Source of the DNA: Bacillota bacterium
GTDB lineage: Bacteria; Bacillota; Clostridia; Acetivibrionales; JANLFN01
Reading direction: 5' to 3'
Length of the DNA: 42,016 bases
NCBI GenBank assembly: GCA_030705825.1
Contig: JAUZPR010000014.1
Coordinates: 1-42,016, forward strand
The translations under genes and the position numbers were made by a program. The notes beneath the pieces were generated by a model. That model saw only the letters and a program-made list of their open reading frames with translations, did not search any database and was not told the origin of the DNA. Each line of letters starts with the position of its first letter. The first letter of the stretch is position 1. Below are positions 11,201 to 18,484 of this stretch, in pieces.

Positions 11201-14200
11201 AATAGCAGTATTTACAGTAGCCGATAAAAAGGCAGAACAGGTTACCTATTCTGCTATAGACACCACCGACAATGTGACCGTGACACAGACGGCGACAGTA
11301 AATTTCCTGCCTCCAGATGCAGGACAATCTACGGTCACATCTGATATGACCAGTGTCACAGCCGATGGTAACGATAAAGTGACTATAACGGTGACTTTAA
11401 AGTATACCGACGGTAGTCCGGCAACCGGCAAGACAATAATCCTAGACCCGATAAACGGCAGATCGAACATTTCACCTGCATCGGTCATTACAGATCAAAA
11501 TGGTATGGCGACCTTCAGTGTGACCGATAACAAGACCGAGATTGTGGAGTATTTTATAGAAGACTCTACAGACAATATCAGGCTGACCCAAAAAGCAGTC
11601 ATAACCTTTAATTCATATGACTGGCAGGTTTATAGTCTAAACGATGATACCAGTCCCGGAACACTGCGGTATGCTGTACAAAATGCCCCAGCAGGGACAA
11701 CAATTACCTTCCGGAGTAACCTTAACGGATCTATAACACTTCAAAGTCCTCTACCGGCTATTAATAATGACCTGACCATTGACGGATTGGGGACTAATGT
11801 GACTATCAGCGGCGGGTACCGGTTCCCAATATTTAAGGTGGATGGAGGGAGTGTGTCCATCAAAAACCTGACATTGACAGATGGTTTTTATGGTAATTAT
11901 TATGGTGGCGAAGTTGATTTCAACGGTTGCGCTCTGTTAGTTATGAATGGCACAGTGTCTGTTAATAACGTTACCTTCAGTGATAACAATGCCACAGGTG
12001 GCGAGGGATATTCCGGAACTGGCGATAACGGCGGCAATGGAAAAGGTGGCGCAATTTATATAAACGATGGCTCTCTGAGTATTATAAACAGTACATTTAC
12101 TGGCAATAGTGCAAATGGCGGTTGGGGAGGCTACGGGGAGTATAGTGAAACCGGCGGAAATGGCGGAAACGGAGAAGGCGGTGCTATTTACATCAACAAT
12201 GGTTCAGTAATTGTTAAAAATAGTATGTTTTCAGGTAATAGTGCCACCGGTGGAGGTGGCGGAGAAGGCGGTTATGGAATGTACAGTAACGGCGGAAACG
12301 GTGGTAACGGCGGTAATGGAAACGGTGGAACTATATTTGCTGATTCGGGTTCGCTGACTGTTATAGACTGTACATTTGACGGTAATGCCGTAACCGGTGG
12401 CAGCAACGGTATGGGCGGCAGTTACAACTATTTATTTGGAGGCTTACACAACGGGAGTCCTGGCAGCACTGGCAACGCCAGAGCAGTCGATTTCTACAAT
12501 AACAGCGGTACAGTAACCATGAGTAAAGTAACACTGGACCCAGGAAGCAATTCATACTATAATCTTACTTCAGGTTGCATCGTAACCTTCGATTCGCAGG
12601 GAGGCAGTCCGGTACCGGGTATAGGCGAAAGCCCAAATTCCAAGGTAAACCAACCGACTGCTCCAACAAGAACTGGGTATACCTTCGACGGCTGGTTTAA
12701 GGAGTCCTCCTGTACTAACAAATGGGATTTCAGCACAGATACTGTATCGGATAATATAACTCTCTATGCGAAGTGGTCTGCGATAACCTATACAGTCAGC
12801 GTATCGGCCAAGCCCTCTGCAACTGGTTCGGTAACCGGCGGAGGTAAATATATCTATGGTGACAGTGTAATAGTCAAAGCTGTACCCAAAAGCGGATATA
12901 TATTTACCGACTGGACAGAAAACGGCACCGAGGTAAGTATAAATTCAGAATATACCTTCACAATGGATGCGGCAGACAGGACACTTGTGGCTAATTTCAG
13001 TTCTATTACCTATACTATCGCCGATATCAATGACCAAACCCTAGCTACGTTGATTGAAGGATATTCTTCAAATACACAGAAGGCAAATACAATAACTGTA
13101 ACAAGAACCGGCTCGGGAGAATTGGAAGACCTTAAAACAGAATTAGGTGGAACAGATGCCGACAGCTTTGTCATAACTCAACCAGATAAAACAACACTTG
13201 ATTCGGTTAATCCGGCCACGACCTTTACAGTTAAAGCCAAGGACGGTCTGATAGCAGGAACTTACAATGCAGCAGTGACAATTACAGCTGATAATATGAC
13301 ACCGGTGACTTTCAATGTAACACTAACAGTCAGAACAGGGGTTAGTGCAACCCTTTCAACTGCCAATGCAAGCTTTGACAAAAACCCTGCAAAGCAGGCT
13401 GATGTGAACACAAGCATTACCTGGAACGATGTAGGCTCGGTTACAGATATCAAAGCAGGAGGTACGTCCATTGGAGCGGGGAACTTTACTGTATCAGGAA
13501 ATACTCTGACCATTAAACACGGGTATCTGGCATCACTAGCACCAGGAGACCTTGAACTGACGGTAGAATTTGACTCCGGCAGTACTTCAGTGCTGACAAT
13601 AAGCATTGCCGATACCACACCGCCTGTTATCAGCCCTAGTGTCAAGAGTTATGATCTGAACAGTCCGTCCGATGTCAGTACTGATATAACCTGGTACAGT
13701 GCAAAATCAGTTACCGATGTTGTATACGGGTCCGATAGTTTGACTGCCAACGATTTTACAATTACAGGGAGTACCTTGACAATAATGAACAGTTACCTGG
13801 CGTCCAGGAATTGTTCCGAAGGGGATACATTAAAATTTGATATAATGTTTGACACCGGCGATACCTCAAGCTTGACTGTCAATGTGGTAAACAACTATGT
13901 TAAAAGCCCGGACGCTGCCTTAAGTGACTTGAAAGTTGGCGGAACTACTGTTAACGGCTTTGATCCAGGTGTTTATACATATGACGTTGAACTGCCGTAT
14001 AACACCCCATATAACAGTCCATCGGCTGCTATCGAGGCTGTTGTGAGCGATTCGCATTCTTCCCGTGATATTACACCGGTTGCTGGTCTGCCAGGTACCG
14101 CCACAGTTGTGGTAACGGCTGAAGACAGTACAACTATAACATATACTATTAATTTCACACTGGCTGCAGATAATGCGCCCAGCCTTAAGGCAGGAGTAGC

Positions 14201-15749
14201 AACTGCCGCAAATGCTTCTGTAACAGTCAACAGTGCATTTAACCTTAATCTCTCAACCATATTCGAAGATACTGATAACGACACTTTAACCTATTTGGTA
14301 TCTATCGACGGTGTGGCTCCGGCTTCAGCCGATCAGAATTTCACCTATACACCGACATCAGCAGGTTCAACCGTTCTGGAATTTAAGGCCAATGATGGGA
14401 CCTTGGATTCCACCGATACCTATACTGTAACATTGACTGCCGCAAGGCAAGGTGGCGGAAGTGGTAACAGCGGAGGAGGTAACAGTGGAAGTGGCAACGG
14501 CGGTGGCGGAGGTCCAGGCGCTCCGGTCGTTACACCTCCGGCGGAGACAAATAATTCTCAGACAATTGTTTCAGGAAATACCATAACATCTACAGCAACC
14601 ACCGATAATAGCGGTAAAGCATCAACAACAGTCCCACAGCAGCAAATGAGCAGTGCTATAGACAATGCTGTTTCAATAGCTGAAAACCAGGGTCAGGGTA
14701 CAGTAGCCAAAGTTGAAATCAAGGTTCAAGCACCAGACAATGCTGCGGCAGTTGAAACCAGTATTCCTGCAGAGGCTGTTAACAAGGCAGTGGATAATGG
14801 AATACAGGCTATTACGGTAACTACTCCTGTAGCTGTTATAACTTTTGACGATAAGGCACTTTCGACCATATCGACAGAAGCAACTGGAACAGTAAAGATA
14901 ACAGCTTCGAAGGGCGATGCCTCGGCTCTTCCGGCTGAAACCCAGCAACTTGTAGGTGACCGTCCGGTATTCAACTTCAGCGTTACCAGCGGAGATAAGA
15001 CAATATCGCAATTCGGAGGAAATGTTTCGGTAACGGTGCCTTACACACCCAAGGCAGGGGAAGATTTAAACGCCATTGTTATATACTATGTCAATTCAGA
15101 GGGTAAACCCGAGCTTGTAAGCAACTGCAGATATGATCCTTCAACCGGCAGCATAACATTCGGAACAAGCCATTTCTCAAAATATGCCGTAGGTTATAAT
15201 AAAGTAACCTTCAAGGATGTATCCGCAAAGGCATGGTACAACGATGCAGTTGATTACATGGCAGCCAGAGGTATTACAACTGATACTGTAAATGGCAATT
15301 ACTCCCCTGATGCAAAGATTACTAGAGGTGAATTCATATATATGCTGATGAAGGCATATGGAATAGCGCCCGATGAAAAGCCTGTGAATAACTTCAAGGA
15401 CGCCGGAAACACATATTATACAGCTTATCTGTCAGCGGCAAAGAGACTTGGCATATGCGGCGGAGTAGGAAACAATATGTTTATGCCTGACAGGCAGATA
15501 AACAGGCAGGAAATGTTCACGCTTTTGTATAATGCGTTAAAGGTGATTGGAAAACTACCTGCAGGTACAGGTGGAAAACCTCTTTCAGCCTTCAGTGATT
15601 CAAACGGAATCGCTACGTGGGCAAGGGATGCTATGAAGTTGTTTACTGAAACAGGAACCATCAGCGGAAGCAGCGGAAAGCTAACTCCTGCAGCTTCTGC
15701 CACTAAAGCTCAGGCAGCCCAGATACTCTATAATTTATTAGTGAAGTAG
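5232..15749 (+). CDS. Giant secreted SLH-anchored surface protein: five Gly/Asn-rich beta-helix blocks, about eight Big_1-like Ig domains, InlB-type repeat, two X2 domains, cadherin-like domain, SLH C-terminus
   Basis: 3505-aa ORF. Likely true start is TTG at 5271 (GGGGGAAACTGAT TTG AAA AAG...) giving signal peptide LKKAVKKIFSLILTAAIIVSLFPVLATPVYA. Repeated DWxVxxLNDDxxxGTLRYAVxNAPxGTTITF...INKDLTIDG blocks and DAGxSxVTAxxTSVTADGxDxSTITVTLKD... domains. Confidence 0.93.
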   Translation: MLEKSITRTGETDLKKAVKKIFSLILTAAIIVSLFPVLATPVYANSLTVSNLNDSGSGSLRDVITNAAAGDVIGFQSGLNGTIVLSSQLIINKDLTIKGPGAANLTISGNNQCRAFLVTGGNVFISDLTIANGKAVGNSGGTGGDGHYGGGGGGGGSAGGGGGLLIKGGMAIISSVTFSGNTAVGGTGGTGGYAYLTGGDGPGGAGGASDLLDGSKGGEADFIGNGGPYQHDGFRYGGGGGGYGGYSGYPSGSSGGDGGAYIQQSGGLGGHGGAYYLSAGDVKSGVLGGNGGYGGNGLGGAACLMSGSLKMGNCTFSGNSATGGTGGQGGRSNFGFVEIVFGDGKPSMSGYYYGGTGGGGGEGMGGAVYVSEYSDSSSIENCTFSGNSANGGTGGAPADGITDSLGFEDFSKAGPPSMGGSIGGSFCADICSYASRSTGIRNLKGTGNNTTNGTYEIPGPNAGESRVTTSTYSLTADGTSTATIYVNLCDAGRLPIFGDPLVLEQNTGNSVISPTGATTDINGNATFTVKCATPGSETYTVRDTAYNMTVGQVTLDYLPPAPYKCTVAANPSSVTANGSDSSTISVTLKDENGCIVRGKTVVLDQGSGNSNISPASGITDGNGTAKFTITDANVEKVTYTATDTTDNVTVVQTASVDFTIGLPDAGKSVVTAGKTSAAANGTDSSNITVVLKDPIGHPVSGKTVTLDQGAGHSRISPAAAVTDISGTAIFTVTDTYAEKVTYTAKDTTDNNITLTNNVSITYNQSDWIVNTLNDDGSLGTLRYAIDNAPPGTTINFDSGLNGKITLSGQLPVINKNLTIDGTGASITISGNNYRVFKVDGGTVSLKNLTIADGRAVGGDGYGGGLWVTNGTVSVNNITFNNNGACGAGGSNNFYGSGANGYSGFGGAVAVSGGILTITGSEFDSNFANGGGGGGSYGGYEYTGGNGGNGNGGGIYVSSGTVTISSCNFDNNSANGSNGGTGYTGGNGGSSFGGAVAMSSGSLTINDTQFNGNSVNAGNGASGVNNGSGGSGSYKDIYIKNGIVSVNNSTFDPGDNIYLNPAKADAGTSIITAGPDNTPADGTAAITIKVTLKDANGGQLGNGKTVTLKSSSNGSNIVPVNNGLTDSSGTATFTATETNSGAVTYTAVDTTDNVTLSQTAAVTFKSFDWMVTSTNDSGFGTLRYAVQNAPSGATITFDDGLSGPIILQSPLSAINKDLTIDGTGADVTISGNSNRVFEVDGGSVTIKNLTIANSAAYGSGGSPTVNGGDAKGGGILIMDGTVSIKNVIFNNNIASGGSGVWDQWRYADGGSAYGGAIFINNGSLTITNSQFINCSANGGNGGIAQSPHSYDRGGRGGSGYGGAIYNNSGSLTITDSQFNGDNTVGGKRGADPGSNGGGYGTDIYNQSGVITLSNVTLDPGSSYYNESPADAGHSTVTAGPSGVLSDGAASSSVIVTIKDSNGSPLAGKSVTLSQGTGSSSIMPSTEAITDISGRVIFTVSDTKAEKVSYTAMDTTDNFTVTQTATVTFLPPDAEQSAITASQTSVTADGCDKSTITVTLKYSDGTPAAGKKVMLSQGAGSSNISPSAGAITDNNGTAILTVTDAKAEQVTYTAVDSTDDIKVTQQVAVTFNAYDWVVSGLSDDNTPGTLRYAVQYAPTGTEITFKADLKGTITLESPLPVINKDLTIDASGASVTINGDNKYRVFEVDSGTVCIKGITVANGKAVGSDGSKGLDSTSYAYNGDNGIACGGGGLLITDGTVSIDNVIFKDNSAIGGSGGNGGNGDVNGGNGGSGGDSNGGAVFVDSGSLSITNSTFTGNKSIGGAGGDGGYGNVYYGGKGGNGGNGYGGAIFVGSGSLTITNSTFDTNTVTGGSNGKGGNGCRILCNGSNGNPGNAVALDLYSKEGIVIINNVTFEPGNNSFYNSCPGNSGQSTITSGKASVLSDGVNSSTITVIIKDANGCPVPGRSVTLSQGTGSSGISPSDTAFTDICGIAVFTVADKKAEQVTYSAIDTTDNVTVTQTATVNFLPPDAGQSTVTSDMTSVTADGNDKVTITVTLKYTDGSPATGKTIILDPINGRSNISPASVITDQNGMATFSVTDNKTEIVEYFIEDSTDNIRLTQKAVITFNSYDWQVYSLNDDTSPGTLRYAVQNAPAGTTITFRSNLNGSITLQSPLPAINNDLTIDGLGTNVTISGGYRFPIFKVDGGSVSIKNLTLTDGFYGNYYGGEVDFNGCALLVMNGTVSVNNVTFSDNNATGGEGYSGTGDNGGNGKGGAIYINDGSLSIINSTFTGNSANGGWGGYGEYSETGGNGGNGEGGAIYINNGSVIVKNSMFSGNSATGGGGGEGGYGMYSNGGNGGNGGNGNGGTIFADSGSLTVIDCTFDGNAVTGGSNGMGGSYNYLFGGLHNGSPGSTGNARAVDFYNNSGTVTMSKVTLDPGSNSYYNLTSGCIVTFDSQGGSPVPGIGESPNSKVNQPTAPTRTGYTFDGWFKESSCTNKWDFSTDTVSDNITLYAKWSAITYTVSVSAKPSATGSVTGGGKYIYGDSVIVKAVPKSGYIFTDWTENGTEVSINSEYTFTMDAADRTLVANFSSITYTIADINDQTLATLIEGYSSNTQKANTITVTRTGSGELEDLKTELGGTDADSFVITQPDKTTLDSVNPATTFTVKAKDGLIAGTYNAAVTITADNMTPVTFNVTLTVRTGVSATLSTANASFDKNPAKQADVNTSITWNDVGSVTDIKAGGTSIGAGNFTVSGNTLTIKHGYLASLAPGDLELTVEFDSGSTSVLTISIADTTPPVISPSVKSYDLNSPSDVSTDITWYSAKSVTDVVYGSDSLTANDFTITGSTLTIMNSYLASRNCSEGDTLKFDIMFDTGDTSSLTVNVVNNYVKSPDAALSDLKVGGTTVNGFDPGVYTYDVELPYNTPYNSPSAAIEAVVSDSHSSRDITPVAGLPGTATVVVTAEDSTTITYTINFTLAADNAPSLKAGVATAANASVTVNSAFNLNLSTIFEDTDNDTLTYLVSIDGVAPASADQNFTYTPTSAGSTVLEFKANDGTLDSTDTYTVTLTAARQGGGSGNSGGGNSGSGNGGGGGPGAPVVTPPAETNNSQTIVSGNTITSTATTDNSGKASTTVPQQQMSSAIDNAVSIAENQGQGTVAKVEIKVQAPDNAAAVETSIPAEAVNKAVDNGIQAITVTTPVAVITFDDKALSTISTEATGTVKITASKGDASALPAETQQLVGDRPVFNFSVTSGDKTISQFGGNVSVTVPYTPKAGEDLNAIVIYYVNSEGKPELVSNCRYDPSTGSITFGTSHFSKYAVGYNKVTFKDVSAKAWYNDAVDYMAARGITTDTVNGNYSPDAKITRGEFIYMLMKAYGIAPDEKPVNNFKDAGNTYYTAYLSAAKRLGICGGVGNNMFMPDRQINRQEMFTLLYNALKVIGKLPAGTGGKPLSAFSDSNGIATWARDAMKLFTETGTISGSSGKLTPAASATKAQAAQILYNLLVK
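5370..12560 (+). repeat. Five intragenic beta-helix repeat blocks (approx. starts 5370, 7527, 8730, 10128, 11619)
   Basis: Each block starts SLNDDxSxGTLRYAVxNAPxGT and contains GGAI/GGAV...FxGN motifs. Blocks 1-4 are followed by about 3, 1, 2 and 2 Big_1-like domains respectively. Confidence 0.85.
13345..13900 (+). other. Two tandem X2 (CBM_X2-like) modules within the giant protein
   Basis: LSTANASFDKNPAKQADVNTSITWNDVGSVTDIKAGGTSI..NFTVSGNTLTIKHGYLASLAPG.. and the second copy PSVKSYDLNSPSDVSTDITWYSAKSVTDVVYGSDSL..DFTITGSTLTIMNSYLASR. Confidence 0.75.
15208..15746 (+). other. SLH domain region (three repeats, the third degenerate)
   Basis: FKDVSAKAWYNDAVDYMAARGITTD..GNYSPDAKITRGEFIYMLMKAYG / FKDAGNTYYTAYLSAAKRLGICGGVGNNMFMPDRQINRQEMFTLLYNAL / FSDSNGIATWARDAMKLFTETGTISG. 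Confidence 0.9.
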
Positions 15750-15757
15750 TCTATTTG

Positions 15758-15793
15758 AAAAACCGTGGAACGAAAGGTATCCGCGGTTTTTTA
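15758..15793 (+). terminator. Intrinsic terminator of giant surface protein gene
   Basis: AAAAACCGTGGA ... TCCGCGGTTTTTT. Confidence 0.8.
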
Positions 15794-15817
15794 TATCCGT
15801 AATTAATGAACAGCTAA

Positions 15818-15868
15818 TAAAAAAGGCAATGGATAAACCGCATAAGGTTTAAGACACTGCCTTTTTTG
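15818..15868. terminator. Bidirectional terminator-like hairpin (probably for the DUF1385 gene on -)
   Basis: AAAAAAGGCA ... AAACC/GGTTT ... TGCCTTTTTT inverted repeat. Confidence 0.65.
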
Positions 15869-15881
15869 TTTGGATAAAAAT

Positions 15882-16799
15882 CTAAAACTCATCTGCCTTA
15901 ATATCTGCCACAGTTACATTGTTGAAGGCTGTTATAGCAACCTCAACCTGTGTCTCGTCAGGCTCTTTGGTTGTAAAAACCTGAAACAGCAGACCCGGCA
16001 TACTTATTATTCTTGCAAGTCTGGAACTGCTTTTTCCGGAATATCTGAAAACCTCGTAGGATATTCCTGCAACAACCGGTATGAGAAGCAGCCGTATAAC
16101 AACATTAAGCCAGATGGCATACCACCCGAGAAAAGAAAAGAAGAGGATACTGATTAAAATTACCAGAAACATGTATGAGGTTCCGCACCGGGGGTTTTTT
16201 GTTGTGAATTTCATTACATTTTGAACTGTAAGTTCTTCTCCGCTTTCATAGCAGTTTATGGTTTTGTGTTCTGCACCGTGATACTCCCATATCCTTTCTA
16301 TATCCCTGGCCTTTGAGGCAAGAGCAAGGTAACCGAAAAACAAGCCGATCTTTATAATTCCTTCAAAAATGTTGTAATAAATTACGCCTGAATATGTATT
16401 TTTATTAAAATTCAAAAGTCCTGCCATGACATTGGGAAGTAAAATAAAAAGTCCTACACTGAATGACAGTGAAATGAGCAAAGACAAGTATACTGCAGAA
16501 TCCTTCAAACTGTTGGATGAGGTGCCGTCTGGGGAAACGTTTCCATTTTCAGACTCAATTTCTATAAACTTTACTGAGAACATTATGGCTTTGGTGGAAA
16601 GCACCATTTGTTTGAAAAAGGATACTACACCGCGGATTACAGGAACCTTCGTCAATTTGCTTTTTTTGGGAAGTTCTCTTTTCTCAACAATAATTTCACC
16701 ATCAGGTTTTCTTACGGCAATCGCAGCATTTTCAGGTCCTATCATCATCAAGCCTTCAAAAATAGCCGAACCGCCTATGGATGTCTTTTTCATAAGCAT
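15882..16799 (-). CDS. DUF1385 family membrane protein (YqhQ-like)
   Basis: IGGSAIFEGLMMIGPENAAIAVRKPDGEI...EYHGAEHKTINCYESGEELTVQNV..F..KNPRCGTSYMFLV: characteristic DUF1385 motifs. Confidence 0.9.
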   Translation of the reverse strand: MLMKKTSIGGSAIFEGLMMIGPENAAIAVRKPDGEIIVEKRELPKKSKLTKVPVIRGVVSFFKQMVLSTKAIMFSVKFIEIESENGNVSPDGTSSNSLKDSAVYLSLLISLSFSVGLFILLPNVMAGLLNFNKNTYSGVIYYNIFEGIIKIGLFFGYLALASKARDIERIWEYHGAEHKTINCYESGEELTVQNVMKFTTKNPRCGTSYMFLVILISILFFSFLGWYAIWLNVVIRLLLIPVVAGISYEVFRYSGKSSSRLARIISMPGLLFQVFTTKEPDETQVEVAITAFNNVTVADIKADEF

Positions 16800-16816
16800 T
16801 CCCCTTACTTATATAA

Positions 16817-17146
16817 CTAAATAATAAAGGCCATAAGCAGAGTCGCTATTGCCGCAGCTAACACAGCCTTTTTCTCAAAGAGTAATCCAATAGCCTTTTC
16901 CGCTCTATACTGACCCCGGTGTACGTGATTAAACATTCCAGCCAGCTTTTTCGGATCTTCAAAGGCTTCTATTGTATTGGAGATGCTGTAATTTATACCG
17001 TAACCCTTTATTAAAAACTCATTGAATTTATCATAAAGACTTTCATTGATTTCAAGGCATATTTCTTCTGCCAATCCAGCCTCAAGCTTCAGCTCAGACC
17101 TCAGGCATTTCAAATATTCTTCAAGTTCAGGTATCTTCCTCTCCAT
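16817..17146 (-). CDS. Hypothetical protein, DUF1700-like, one C-terminal TM helix
   Basis: ORF overlaps the upstream PadR gene by 20 nt; helical, C-terminal hydrophobic segment AVLAAAIATLLMAFII. Confidence 0.65.
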   Translation of the reverse strand: MERKIPELEEYLKCLRSELKLEAGLAEEICLEINESLYDKFNEFLIKGYGINYSISNTIEAFEDPKKLAGMFNHVHRGQYRAEKAIGLLFEKKAVLAAAIATLLMAFII

Positions 17147-17465
17147 ATATTACCCTCCCCATGATATTCATATAGGATTTCCACCGTTCCTTTTCCTGCG
17201 AAACTATTTTTAGGCCCTCATCGGTTATCCTGTAATATTTTCTGTCAGGTTTTCCGGGTTCCTGCTGTACCCAATAACCTTCAATAAGCTTCTGCTTTTC
17301 CAGCTTATGCAAGGCAGGGTAAAGGCTTCCTTCCTTAAGCTGGATTGTCCCGTTTGTTATATTGTGAATTTCCCGGGTTATTTCATAGCCGTATTTTTCA
17401 CTGTTGATTAATGAGGATAAGATAATAAGGCTTAAGTTGCCCTTGATTATATCTTTAGACAGCAC
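17127..17465 (-). CDS. PadR family transcriptional regulator
   Basis: LSLIILSSLINSEKYGYEITREIHNITNGTIQLKEGSLYPALHKLEKQKLIEGYWVQQEPGKPDRKYYRITDEGLK: classic PadR wHTH. Confidence 0.93.
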   Translation of the reverse strand: MLSKDIIKGNLSLIILSSLINSEKYGYEITREIHNITNGTIQLKEGSLYPALHKLEKQKLIEGYWVQQEPGKPDRKYYRITDEGLKIVSQEKERWKSYMNIMGRVIYGEEDT

Positions 17466-17684
17466 TTGAATCCCTCCCTGATATATATTGTATTCTATAT
17501 ACCTAGAATGTCAAGGTATGTTTAAAGAAATATTTAGTATTTTGAACTAAACTGTCTCAATATACGTATTAATAATAAATAATTCAACTATCTCACTTTA
17601 TTATTATATTAGCCATGGAGAAGGGCTGTTTATTTCAAAGTGGGAAAAGTTGAGTAAATAATTTATTGTTTGGAGGAATTAGGA

Positions 17685-17774
17685 TTGAAGTATACATTAA
17701 AGCAGAAAATTTTTATTGCAGTATTAGGTATCCTTGCAGTACTCTTAGTGATGGGCTGTGTATTTCATGATTGA
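17685..17774 (+). CDS. Small membrane/lipoprotein-like peptide (29 aa)
   Basis: TTG start with GGAGG upstream: MKYTLKQKIFIAVLGILAVLLVMGCVFHD*; hydrophobic segment ending in lipobox-like LVMGC; terminator follows at 17795. Below the size cut-off of the supplied track. Confidence 0.5.
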   Translation: MKYTLKQKIFIAVLGILAVLLVMGCVFHD

Positions 17775-17794
17775 TTAAGAAAGACCAGATTAAA

Positions 17795-17818
17795 AAAATC
17801 GAGCTTATGCTCGATTTT
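17795..17818. terminator. Bidirectional intrinsic terminator
   Basis: Perfect stem AAAATCGAGC-TTAT-GCTCGATTTT, with an A-run/T-run giving a poly-T tail on the - strand. Confidence 0.8.
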
Positions 17819-17890
17819 CTATAAATTCTCCACCCACTTCGAGGGTATAAAGTCAAGGGTTATCTAGCCCTTTTCGGGGAGAGGCGTCAA

Positions 17891-18409
17891 CTACCTGTAC
17901 ACCCGAATTTCGCCACATGCAATCTTTTTGCCTGAATTACCTGCAGGCTGTGTTCTATAGTCATCGGGATTTTGATGTATTACAACGGATCTGCCTATTA
18001 TATCCCTGACGGCAAACTTATCTGTAAAAAAGCATGTTCTGGCGATACCATGGTTTGAAAACAATACCGGGAAGTCCCCGGCGTGGTTGCCATGTGGCTG
18101 ATTAGTCGGGTTATAGTGGCCTCCTGTTAATTTAAACGGGTCATTTGGGTCTCCAACCTCACAATCTCCGTTCTCGTGTATATGAAATCCGAAAGGACCT
18201 ATTGGTGATACATTGTCTTTTCCAGGCTGGTACTGGGGTAATCCTGATATATCTACACAAACCTTGACTCCACCCGGTACAGTCTTGAAGGTTACAACCC
18301 CTTGAATATAAGGGGCCAAAGGTCCGCCTCTTATAACCGCAGCAGCTTCAGGCGGCAAATAATCCACAGCCACCTGGTTTACAGCAAAATAAGGACAATA
18401 TGGAAGCAT
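17891..18409 (-). CDS. Cu/Zn superoxide dismutase family protein
   Basis: GPFGFHIHENGDC...LTGGHYNPTNQPHGNHAGDFPVL...GRSVVIHQNPDDY...GNSGKKIACGEI: canonical SOD_Cu motifs. Confidence 0.92.
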   Translation of the reverse strand: MLPYCPYFAVNQVAVDYLPPEAAAVIRGGPLAPYIQGVVTFKTVPGGVKVCVDISGLPQYQPGKDNVSPIGPFGFHIHENGDCEVGDPNDPFKLTGGHYNPTNQPHGNHAGDFPVLFSNHGIARTCFFTDKFAVRDIIGRSVVIHQNPDDYRTQPAGNSGKKIACGEIRVYR

Positions 18410-18484
18410 TGCAAAAACCTCTTGATATTATGTTTTAGTACATTTTATGTTTATAGGATAAGGATTGTTACTTTTTAATCAGGT

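Noticed and set aside
5923-15703. Many antisense and alternate-frame ORFs inside the giant gene (e.g. 8327-8659 -, 13262-13645 -, 14673-15011 -)
   Set aside because: They lie within a clearly coding frame and have low-complexity translations; shadows of Gly/Thr/Val-rich codons.
16426-16824. 132-aa plus-strand ORF opposite DUF1385 gene
   Set aside because: Antisense to a conserved family member; no recognisable domain.
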